This document shows positions 1-6,583 of a stretch of 19,558 bases of DNA, in pieces. The notes under the pieces are model-generated. The model saw only the letters and a program-made list of their open reading frames with translations. It ran no database searches and had not been told where the DNA came from. Where the stretch lies: assembly GCA_964625745.1 (NCBI GenBank), contig CAZVCJ010000074.1, forward strand, positions 1 through 19,558. Reading direction: 5' to 3'. The position numbers were made by a program, and so were the translations under genes. Numbering within the stretch: the stretch's first letter is position 1; each line of letters begins with the position of its first letter. Source of the stretch: CAZVCJ01 sp964625745. GTDB lineage: Bacteria; Chloroflexota; Anaerolineae; VGOG01.

Positions 1-35
1 CTCCACTACTACAACACAGAGTGGTGTCCCATCAG

Positions 36-431
36 TTAACATGTAACCACTACCGCCCAGGGATGCTCAGCCTCGTCCGCCGTGGCCCCCACCACCTGGA
101 ATGGCTGATCGGCCAGGGTCAACTGGTCGGGCAAGGCGGGCAACACCTGCTCCAGCACCACCTGGGAGAGCCGTGGCGACAGCGTCGTCACTCGCCACCA
201 CAGCGGGCGTTGGGGATCGAGACTCACCTCCCCCTTCACAGCCCGCCCGGCGCCGTGCAAGCCAGACACCGTGAACGGCTTGACCCCTTCGATGTCGTGC
301 AACTCCTGAGCCAGCCCGGGGTCCGCCTGTCGCACCCAGTTCAGGAACAGGCCGTGGGTGGCTCGTCCCTGGTCAGCGGGGATGGTGGATGGTTGGGTTG
401 GTTGGAGGGTCAGGACAGCCGAGACGAGCAT
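36..431 (-). CDS. cas6: Cas6 CRISPR RNA endonuclease, N-terminal part only (early stop)
   Basis: Cas6 cuts the CRISPR precursor transcript within each repeat to make guide RNAs for the Csm complex. The 131 residues match the N-terminal RAMP half of Cas6: an opening beta strand (VSAVLTLQPT), the helix GRATHGLFLNWVRQADP with its conserved His, then VKPFTVSGLHG and a later strand ending in EHPWA. Cas6 proteins usually have about 220-270 residues and continue past the HPWAG-like motif with a second ferredoxin-like fold and a Gly-rich loop; here the frame stops nine residues after HPW. The start ATG shares one base with the TGA of the membrane CARF gene, so translation is probably coupled. One alternative frame stays open to the window edge, so a frameshift or an insertion at about position 40-55 is possible. 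Identification as Cas6 is fairly sure; whether it is functional is unknown. Confidence 0.72.
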   Translation of the reverse strand: MLVSAVLTLQPTQPSTIPADQGRATHGLFLNWVRQADPGLAQELHDIEGVKPFTVSGLHGAGRAVKGEVSLDPQRPLWWRVTTLSPRLSQVVLEQVLPALPDQLTLADQPFQVVGATADEAEHPWAVVVTC

Positions 432-1171
432 CAGGCCGCCTCGCTTTCCGCTTCAGCCGATCGAAAGCGCACCAACATGGGTGTAGAAACTATCTCTCCC
501 TCGCGTCCAGACATGTACTGCATCGGCCAGCGACCTTCCCGGCAGGCCAACACCATCCCGGCCGTCATTGGCTTGGTACCGCCGGTGAAGTCGGCGATGA
601 TCTGGTCAGCATCCAGCCCGTGCTCTGCCGCCTCTTCGGCGTAGATACGGCGCACCAGGAGATACGTCTCCTGCACGTCAAAAGCGCTGTTCAGAGTATG
701 CAGGATCATCTTGTCACAACGACTTTCGTATCGCTTCCGCACTTCTCGGGCTACAGGCACCGAACCCTTGACCCCTCCAGTGGCGATCAGCCAGCAGACC
801 CGCAGCGTCTCTCCGCCGGCCTCCTCACAGGTCAAGTGATACTCGACAGCTTGGTTGTGAGAGAGTTTCTCCGGATTGGTGTCCTTGCGTCCAGTCCCTA
901 CCAGCACGATCAACCCGGGGAAGGCAGGCGGTCGCTCCTCTTCGGGCACCAGCTCCAGCGGTTCCTGTTTTCCCAACACCAGATGGAGCACCCACAGCCC
1001 CACGATGAGAGCCACGCCGATGGCCAGCAGTTGCATCAGGCGGTTCGGTGTCCGCCCGATGGTCATCTCCAGCCAACTGCTGGCCAGGTTGGTGATCAGC
1101 GGCGCCAGCAGCCCGGAAATGAGCAGGAGCACCAGGTTGCGGTGGCGGCGTAGGCGATCTTGCCAAGTCAT
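431..1171 (-). CDS. Membrane-anchored CARF protein (putative cOA-gated effector)
   Basis: Two hydrophobic helices lie at the N terminus (about residues 12-34 and 45-67), separated by a short polar loop. A soluble domain of about 150 residues follows. It looks like a CARF sensor: strand LIVLVGTG (87-94), a SHNQAVEYHL helix (104-113), the strand/loop VCWLIATGG, and the hallmark ADFTGGTKPMTAGM (183-196) that binds cyclic oligoadenylate in CARF families. No HEPN, PD-(D/E)XK or other catalytic motif is visible. The nearest characterised idea is Cam1, a membrane CARF protein that depolarises membranes when it binds cA4, but Cam1 is described with a single N-terminal helix, whereas two are predicted here. 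The gene starts at a TAATG junction with csm6 and ends at a TGATG junction with cas6, so it is a true member of the csm operon. The CARF call is strong; the membrane-effector role is inferred. Confidence 0.82.
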   Translation of the reverse strand: MTWQDRLRRHRNLVLLLISGLLAPLITNLASSWLEMTIGRTPNRLMQLLAIGVALIVGLWVLHLVLGKQEPLELVPEEERPPAFPGLIVLVGTGRKDTNPEKLSHNQAVEYHLTCEEAGGETLRVCWLIATGGVKGSVPVAREVRKRYESRCDKMILHTLNSAFDVQETYLLVRRIYAEEAAEHGLDADQIIADFTGGTKPMTAGMVLACREGRWPMQYMSGREGEIVSTPMLVRFRSAEAESEAA

Positions 1172-2604
1172 TATCCACCTCCCTCAATCAGGTCCCGGCA
1201 CTGAGCGTTGATGGCGTCATAGGGATTGGGACCTGGTTCGACATCGGTCAGAACTTGGAACATATCGGTTAAGGTCTGGCAGGCTGCTTCCAGGCTGTCG
1301 CCGAAGCTCTCTTCCAGGTCCGCCAACTGGACGCCCTGGTTGCGATGTACCCAGTGATTACGCAGCGACGCCAGCGATTCCAGCCGGTCGGCCAGCGCCA
1401 AAAAGCTGCGTAGACGATCATCGTCTCGCTGCTCGGCCAGGAAGTCCAGCACAGCCCGCAACAAGGGACGCGACGCCGACCGACACGGATCCAGGCCAAC
1501 ACCGCCGCCTAGCCTGGGTGCTCGAGCCAGGTAGTCCACCAACCCTGGCTGGGCCTCCACCCAGTCCTGGGCCAGGTACTCCAGGTTCGGGTCTCGAAAG
1601 GCCACCCCCCGGTTGACGGCGGCGTGGCGCAAGGCGCTTTCCTGAAAGCGAAAGACCCGCTCCAGCCAGCCGGCGTAGGCATGGTTCAGACGCTTGATCT
1701 CGGCGCTGAAGTAGAGCTCGCGCAAACGGTCGGTGTCCGTCGGGTTGAGTACCTGGTTCTGCCAGTGCAGCAGCCGGTCTTTCACGGGGCCAGCAGCGTG
1801 GGGCAATGCGGCATCCAGCGCCTGGGCAGCATCGGCGAAGTTGAAGGCCAACCGGTCGCGCGCGAAGGTTAGGAGGGCAAGCAGCACCCGGCGGGTGCTA
1901 TGGGCATCCACCAACACCGACCCTTCCGTCTGCAAAAGCGCCAACGCGGCCGCATACTGGTAGGTCTGCAGGTTGGCCAGCAGGGCCACCCGCAACGCAC
2001 GGCTGGCAAGCCGTCGCCCCACCCCTAACGGGAAAGGCTGTTTGCGCTCCCGGGCGTCGTACAGGTTGACTGTCTGAGGGCCAAAGACTTCGTTGCCCAC
2101 CACCAGTAGCATGGCGTTCATGGCCGGGGTGCCGCCGGTGAGGGAAAGGTAGACCTTCAAAGACGCCGGATCGTAGTAGCTGCGGATACGAGGCAACCCG
2201 GCCTCGAAGTAGGTCAGCATAGTGTCGTAATCGGCCGGGTTACCGAGGATGGCTTGCAGACGGATTTGTCTGGAACTCCATCCCTGCATCTCGTACTGTT
2301 TCAGCAGTTTTTCTTTGACCAGTTTGCCCAGCTCACAGGTATCTTTGGCCCATTCGTCCTCCCCAGCCAGTTCCCTGTCCTGATCCGAGACAAAGAGGAT
2401 GACCGTCTTGATCGGTTCCCCCTGGGCCAGGATGTAATCCAGCGCCTTGGTCAAGATGGGCAGTCGGATGCGGTCCCAGTAGGTCTCCCGCTCGGCGTTC
2501 AGGCGCGCCGCCAGCGGACGTGCCTGCCTGGGCAATTCGTCTCTGGCGACGCCCTCTACCGTTAGGTCGCTGTTGCCCACGTTGCATAAGACTAGGACAG
2601 TCAT
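1171..2604 (-). CDS. csm6: Csm6 family CARF-HEPN ribonuclease
   Basis: Csm6 is a stand-alone ribonuclease switched on by the cyclic oligoadenylate that Cas10 makes when the complex sees target RNA; it then degrades RNA non-specifically. The N-terminal CARF domain (about 1-190) shows VLVLCNVGNSDL at the start, a strand with VILFVSDQ, and the ligand-binding motif LTGGTPAMN (155-163). A helical middle leads to a C-terminal HEPN domain with the motif RNHWVH (R415 to H420), which fits the RX4H catalytic signature exactly. The length of 477 residues is normal for the family. The ATG start lies 34 bases after the csm5 stop, behind a purine-rich AGGGGG stretch. The ring size of the activator cannot be read from sequence. 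The family call is secure. Confidence 0.9.
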   Translation of the reverse strand: MTVLVLCNVGNSDLTVEGVARDELPRQARPLAARLNAERETYWDRIRLPILTKALDYILAQGEPIKTVILFVSDQDRELAGEDEWAKDTCELGKLVKEKLLKQYEMQGWSSRQIRLQAILGNPADYDTMLTYFEAGLPRIRSYYDPASLKVYLSLTGGTPAMNAMLLVVGNEVFGPQTVNLYDARERKQPFPLGVGRRLASRALRVALLANLQTYQYAAALALLQTEGSVLVDAHSTRRVLLALLTFARDRLAFNFADAAQALDAALPHAAGPVKDRLLHWQNQVLNPTDTDRLRELYFSAEIKRLNHAYAGWLERVFRFQESALRHAAVNRGVAFRDPNLEYLAQDWVEAQPGLVDYLARAPRLGGGVGLDPCRSASRPLLRAVLDFLAEQRDDDRLRSFLALADRLESLASLRNHWVHRNQGVQLADLEESFGDSLEAACQTLTDMFQVLTDVEPGPNPYDAINAQCRDLIEGGG

Positions 2605-2638
2605 TGCACAATCCCCCTGTAGTCGCTTCGCCGCCTGG

Positions 2639-4150
2639 TCAAACTGCCTCTTGCTGCACGCCCTTCATCGTCAGCCCTATTCGCCATTTGTCGCCGCGTC
2701 GCTCCACGTTGAGCACTCGCACCCGAACCCGCTGGCCTACCCGCGCCACGTCTTCGATCTGACGCACGTAGCCCTCGGCCAGTTCGGAGATGTGCACCAG
2801 GCCGTCGTGGCCCACGCCGATGTCCACGAAGGCGCCGAATTTAGCGACGTTGCGCACCGTGCCCTCCAGCATCATCCCTTCTTGCAGGTGCTCAGGGCGC
2901 GATACGACCGGAGTAGCGACGGGCTCTTCTGTGGGCTCTTCCTCGACCTCTGTGCACCAGCCTGAAGAGCTGGTGCTGGGTGACAAGTTCACCATCACCG
3001 CCTGTTCACGGCGGGGCTCCAGGCGTACCTTGATCCAGCCCAGGGGCACCGCCGGATGCTCGCCTACGCGCACCAGGTGGCGGCTCCTAGGGAAGGAATC
3101 GCCCACCTTGCGCCCACTCTCCATCGTCAGGCGATAGTCCTTCACTATGCGCTCGAAGGCCCGCGCATCCTCCTGCAACAGCTTGCCGAAGGTCTTGCTC
3201 AGCCAGCCAGTGCCCCAGCCCACCTGGAGCAGAAACTCGTTCTCCCCCAGCCCTTCCCAGGTTTGAGCCAGACGGCTGTAGAAGCCCAGCACCACGCGCC
3301 CGTCTGCCCGCTGCTGGAAGAACTCGATCTCATCGGCGATCCGCTGCCCCGCTACCGTGCGCCCCCATTTCGGGAGATTCAGTAGCCAACCCCTCCGCTT
3401 GCCGAACTTCAACTCTCGCTCCGCCTGATCGCCAAACAGATAACCCTCGATCTTGACCGGTACCTGGAAGATAGTACCCAGGCGCAACGTCTCCACATCC
3501 AGGTCCAGCCCGCGCTGGCGACCATACTGCGTCCGCTGCCCCGCCGTGGGATAGATGTTCGCCCGTTCCAGGCTGAGCTGGTCCGGGCTCACCGGCCCGC
3601 TGTCGCTCACCTGCAAAGCCCGCAGCAGGTCATAGTTGGGGTTGCGCCCGAAAAGCTCCCGCTCTATGGGCTGCGCGGCCCAGCTTCGGCTGCGGCCCAG
3701 GCGGTCGAAGCGCGGCTTGCGCACCGTCGCCCCGCCCACGGCCAGCACCGTGCGCAGCGCTCCTTTCAGGCTGGAGCCAGGCAGATACGGCTGCCCGTAC
3801 ACGTCCTTGATCTGCTCGCTGATCTGGTTCATGGCTGGCACGCCCCGCAGCCGATAGCGGAACAGTGGCGATTTCTTCTTATTGTTAGGGGCGAAGTCCT
3901 CTTTGGTTAGATAACCGGCTTTCACCAGGTCGTTCAGCGTCATGCCGGCGATGGCCGTGGCGATGGCTGCGTCGTTGCGACCCTCCTCTCCCGCCCGGTC
4001 GAAAACTGCCTCCAGCAGCGCGTTTTGATCAGCCACGTACACGTAGTCGTCGTGCTGAATCCAGTCCACACCCTCCAGCAAGTTGGTGCCTGTGCCGATG
4101 TGCAGGGGCGACAACAACTCGATGTGCGCCATCCATTTCACATCTCTCAT
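2639..4150 (-). CDS. csm5: Csm5 RAMP protein with C-terminal S1 RNA-binding domain
   Basis: Csm5 caps the 3' end of the guide RNA in the type III-A complex. Residues 1 to about 390 are a Csm5 RAMP protein: it opens with WMAHIELLSPLHIGTG and carries YLPGSSLKGALRTVL, the Gly-rich RAMP motif, then typical FGRNPNYDLLRALQVSDS and a VGWGTGWLSKTFG segment. After a low-complexity acidic, Pro/Thr/Ser-rich linker (about 391-421), residues 422 to 496 form an S1 domain: EGTVRNVAKFGAFVDIG, then GLVHISELAEGYV and a final VRVLNVERRG strand. The total of 503 residues is clearly longer than a usual Csm5 (about 350-400). The ATG overlaps the csm4 TGA as ATGA. Two adjacent internal ATG codons (residues 426-427) sit just before the S1 domain, so separate internal initiation is conceivable but unproven. 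Confidence 0.93.
   Translation of the reverse strand: MRDVKWMAHIELLSPLHIGTGTNLLEGVDWIQHDDYVYVADQNALLEAVFDRAGEEGRNDAAIATAIAGMTLNDLVKAGYLTKEDFAPNNKKKSPLFRYRLRGVPAMNQISEQIKDVYGQPYLPGSSLKGALRTVLAVGGATVRKPRFDRLGRSRSWAAQPIERELFGRNPNYDLLRALQVSDSGPVSPDQLSLERANIYPTAGQRTQYGRQRGLDLDVETLRLGTIFQVPVKIEGYLFGDQAERELKFGKRRGWLLNLPKWGRTVAGQRIADEIEFFQQRADGRVVLGFYSRLAQTWEGLGENEFLLQVGWGTGWLSKTFGKLLQEDARAFERIVKDYRLTMESGRKVGDSFPRSRHLVRVGEHPAVPLGWIKVRLEPRREQAVMVNLSPSTSSSGWCTEVEEEPTEEPVATPVVSRPEHLQEGMMLEGTVRNVAKFGAFVDIGVGHDGLVHISELAEGYVRQIEDVARVGQRVRVRVLNVERRGDKWRIGLTMKGVQQEAV
2955..2975. repeat. Short perfect hairpin at the Csm5-S1 linker
   Basis: CACCAGC and GCTGGTG form a seven-base-pair stem around a CTGAAGA loop. 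It encodes part of the low-complexity linker (STSSSGWC on the coding strand) between the Csm5 body and the S1 domain. The shape resembles REP-like hairpins seen in Chloroflexota intergenic DNA, but only one copy is in the window. Confidence 0.45.
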
Positions 4151-5328
4151 GTCGCCACCTCCTCACCCTTTTCTGGAACGGGGATGCCTACCGGCACCGG
4201 GAAGGCGATGCCGTAGCGCCACACTTTGTGGCCTGTGCCTCCCGCTGTCGGGTACATGACCTTCGGGGTCACGTCGGCCAGGTCGCCGTAGCTTTCCCGC
4301 TCTCCTTCCTTCGGATGATGCAGCACCGAGCCCTCGCCCAGCATCCGCACCAGCGGGCGGCGTAGGGACATCCCCTCTGGCGAAGCCACCCAGCCGCGAC
4401 GGAGGAGCAGCGTGTAGGCACTGTCCTTGCCCAGCACGCTATCCCCTCCCAGCTCGTCGGAGCGGGGATGATAGGTAGCCAGGGTCAACCATCGCTCATG
4501 CTGCCCCTGGATGCCGAAACCCGCGAAGTCAGTGGATTCCTCCAGATCAAACTGGCCATAGCCCGCGCTGCGCTCGCCGCCGATGCCGCTGTCCCCCAGT
4601 ACAGCGAACAGCTTCGTCAGCCAGCCAACCCCCCCTCTTTCCCCCCCAACTCTGGGGGGGATGAAGGCTGGGTGCTCGTCTCCCAGCCAATCCACCAGCA
4701 CCCACAGTCCCGCGCGTAGTCCATCCTTGACGCGCCGGTAACGCACCCGCCCCGCCTGGTACACCGCCGACCTGCTGGTCACCCTGTCCACCGTCACCCG
4801 AGGCACCGGGTCGGACTTCCAGAGCCGAACTTTGCTCGCGTCCTCATTACGGAAGGCTTCCAGCGCCTTACGCTCGGCAGGCGTCACCCATAGATCTCCG
4901 CCATGCAAGAAGTTCTCATCTTCCTTCAGGTAGTCATCGAGCGCCTCGTTGTTTAGCCAGGCGGTGAAGATACCTTGCGAGACGAATTCCACTTCTTTCA
5001 GCGTCTTGCCGTGCTCCTGCCTCGTCGCCGATCCCAGGTTGCCCAGCACCAGTGGTTTGGGGAAGAAGAGCACCTCCCCCGCATAGGGGAAACCCGAGGT
5101 GAGACGGAAAGGTGGTGGGCCTGTCGAGTGACCTTGCCTGGGGAACTGTTCCAGAAGTCCGGTGAGGGCGGTGCTGCCCTCTGGCTCCAGTTCTCGCAGG
5201 GTCAGGCACAGGGCGGAGAAGAGGGTATCGGCGTGGCAGAAAACTTGTGCCCCCTCCACACCCACGCCCCGCTGGCCGAAGTGGAAGGCGGTACGCGGCG
5301 CGAGCTTGAAAAGCTTCATCGCTGCCAA
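4147..5328 (-). CDS. csm4: Csm4 RAMP protein of the type III-A complex
   Basis: Csm4 binds the 5' handle of the guide RNA and joins Cas10 to the Csm3 backbone. The N terminus (FKLAPRTAFHFGQRGVG) and HADTLFSALC at residues 32-40 are typical of the family, as is the conserved GDSGIGGERSAGYGQF at 245-260. A TTG start at 5328 is preferred over the ATG three codons later, because it lies six bases after a strong AGGAGG; the ATG would be about 15 bases away. The gene follows csm3 by 18 bases and overlaps csm5 by four. Residues of about 219-237 (HPAFIPPRVGGERGGVGW) look like translation of a G/C-tract palindromic repeat inserted in frame in a loop before the GDSGIGG motif. The family call is secure. 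Confidence 0.93.
   Translation of the reverse strand: MAAMKLFKLAPRTAFHFGQRGVGVEGAQVFCHADTLFSALCLTLRELEPEGSTALTGLLEQFPRQGHSTGPPPFRLTSGFPYAGEVLFFPKPLVLGNLGSATRQEHGKTLKEVEFVSQGIFTAWLNNEALDDYLKEDENFLHGGDLWVTPAERKALEAFRNEDASKVRLWKSDPVPRVTVDRVTSRSAVYQAGRVRYRRVKDGLRAGLWVLVDWLGDEHPAFIPPRVGGERGGVGWLTKLFAVLGDSGIGGERSAGYGQFDLEESTDFAGFGIQGQHERWLTLATYHPRSDELGGDSVLGKDSAYTLLLRRGWVASPEGMSLRRPLVRMLGEGSVLHHPKEGERESYGDLADVTPKVMYPTAGGTGHKVWRYGIAFPVPVGIPVPEKGEEVAT
4627..4672. repeat. Palindromic C/G-tract repeat inserted in frame in csm4
   Basis: Runs of C and G flank the short core CCCAACTCTGGGGG, giving an imperfect palindrome. A very similar layout (C tracts, CCCAAAGTTGGGGGG core, G tracts) occurs inside rsmA at about 15297-15340. 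The protein product in this stretch (PRVGGERGG) is unlike Csm4 and interrupts the family alignment as I know it, so the element probably inserted into the gene without breaking the frame. Confidence 0.6.
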
Positions 5329-5346
5329 TGTCAGCCTCCTCTCTTG

Positions 5347-6156
5347 TTAGCTTGTGGCGATGGTGTCTCGCGCCCACTTGAGCAGATCGCCCTTGTGCTT
5401 GAGCACCTCTGCTACTGTGATCTCCTTCTGGTCCTTCGTCAGGGGGCAATCCATCTTCTCTCCGTAGTCCTCACTGCTGCGAGCGTAGATAGCCAGGTTT
5501 TGGAAAGCGATCTTGCCGCTACCGCGAGAGCCCAGGCCGCCCAGATAGTCATCTTCGAGAAGCTGCATAGCCTCCACCACCGTGATCAGGCGGGCGATGT
5601 CAGCCTCGTGGTAGATACTGTAGACCATCTCGAAGTTCTCGAACTCCGCCCCGGCCGGCACCCGCTCGATCTGTCGCGGCACCGCCGCCGAGGTCACGCG
5701 GTCAATGGTCGCCTCCCATTTCACCTCGCTGAAGGGAAGGTCGGTCCGGGCTGCCTGCAGCTTGTCCGCGCTGCCGTCGCTCATGAACACGTCACGCACC
5801 ACCAGCCGCGTAGGGTTGGAAGCTGGCTTGTCCCCCGGCACACCAAAGATGGGGCACACCGGGCAGGCGCTGTATTCATCGGGTTCCTCGCAGACGTGCA
5901 CATGAACCCCCTTGCCGATGCGGAAGTTCTGAACGCTCCCCGTCTTCTTCTCCGTTAGCGAGCGCATCTTGCCCCGCAGGGAAGAGCCAGGTACATAGGG
6001 GCGATTGGTCAGCGGATCGCGGATTACGGGAGCATCTACGCCCCCCACCGCCAATGCCCCAGACGCCCCGCCGATATGCAGGCCGGTCATCGCCTTGATG
6101 TCGCCGGTGATGAACACCCGCCCGTACAAAGTCACACGCTTTTTTTGATCAGCCAT
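5347..6156 (-). CDS. csm3: Csm3 backbone subunit, target RNA nuclease
   Basis: Several Csm3 copies line up along the guide RNA and cut the bound target RNA every six nucleotides. The protein (269 residues from this start) has GLHIGGASGALAVGGVDAPV near its N terminus, with D41 at the position of the catalytic Asp (D33 in Streptococcus thermophilus Csm3), followed by YVPGSSLRGKMRSL (54-67), the Gly-rich RNA-binding loop. A Zn-binding pattern of His and Cys is visible (H85/H87, C89, C98, C101), as is GLGSRGSGKIAF towards the end. The open frame extends 44 codons further upstream, but that part overlaps csm2 and lacks family similarity; the chosen ATG follows GAGGAGG by six bases. It sits 19 bases after csm2. 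The call is secure, and target cleavage is expected. Confidence 0.95.
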   Translation of the reverse strand: MADQKKRVTLYGRVFITGDIKAMTGLHIGGASGALAVGGVDAPVIRDPLTNRPYVPGSSLRGKMRSLTEKKTGSVQNFRIGKGVHVHVCEEPDEYSACPVCPIFGVPGDKPASNPTRLVVRDVFMSDGSADKLQAARTDLPFSEVKWEATIDRVTSAAVPRQIERVPAGAEFENFEMVYSIYHEADIARLITVVEAMQLLEDDYLGGLGSRGSGKIAFQNLAIYARSSEDYGEKMDCPLTKDQKEITVAEVLKHKGDLLKWARDTIATS

Positions 6157-6175
6157 GATTGTTCCTCCTCTCGAG

Positions 6176-6580
6176 CTACTTGCCGCCTTCGGCGGTGTGA
6201 TAGGCCAGGATGGCCTCGAAGAAATCCACGAAGCGGCCGAACCGCACCTGGTTATCCTCCACGTAGTCAATGGCCTTGTCCAGAACATCGGCCAAAGGCT
6301 CGACCTCCCTGGTGCGCGCGGCCTGGTAGTTTATCTTAGGCTTCAGCATCAGGAGTTGCCGGTATGACGCGGCCTTCTGGGCCTCTCCCGTCCAGTTCAT
6401 CTGAATTTGCCGCACCGTGCCGAAGATGTTGCGGATCTGCGACTTAGTCAAGGTTCCGCTCAGTGCTCGACCGATTTGCTCGGCCTGATCCACCAGGAGT
6501 TTTGGCTGGTCCTGGGTGATGATGGTGCGGATCTGGTCATCTGTGATGCTGAGGCGCACGCCTCCTCTCCGCTCGCTCAT
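6176..6580 (-). CDS. csm2: Csm2 small subunit of the type III-A complex
   Basis: Csm2 (Cas11) forms the helical inner filament of the Csm complex beside the target RNA. The 134 residues are mostly predicted helix and contain the family-like segments LSGTLTKSQIRNIFGTVRQI and LLMLKPKINYQAAR, followed by a C-terminal helical stretch with FGRFVDFFEAILAYH. The length is usual for Csm2. The start ATG lies three bases after the cas10 stop, with its GGAGGAAT ribosome-binding site inside the end of cas10, so the two are translationally linked. Confidence 0.92.
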   Translation of the reverse strand: MSERRGGVRLSITDDQIRTIITQDQPKLLVDQAEQIGRALSGTLTKSQIRNIFGTVRQIQMNWTGEAQKAASYRQLLMLKPKINYQAARTREVEPLADVLDKAIDYVEDNQVRFGRFVDFFEAILAYHTAEGGK

Positions 6581-6583
6581 TTT

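Noticed and set aside
4975..5958. Plus-strand open frame spanning csm4 and csm3
   Set aside because: It crosses two well-supported Csm genes on the other strand and its product matches nothing recognisable.
6156..6288. Longer Csm3 with 44 extra N-terminal residues
   Set aside because: The extension overlaps csm2, is rich in Arg, Trp and Ser unlike Csm3, and the ATG at 6156 has a strong ribosome-binding site and a normal Csm3 start.
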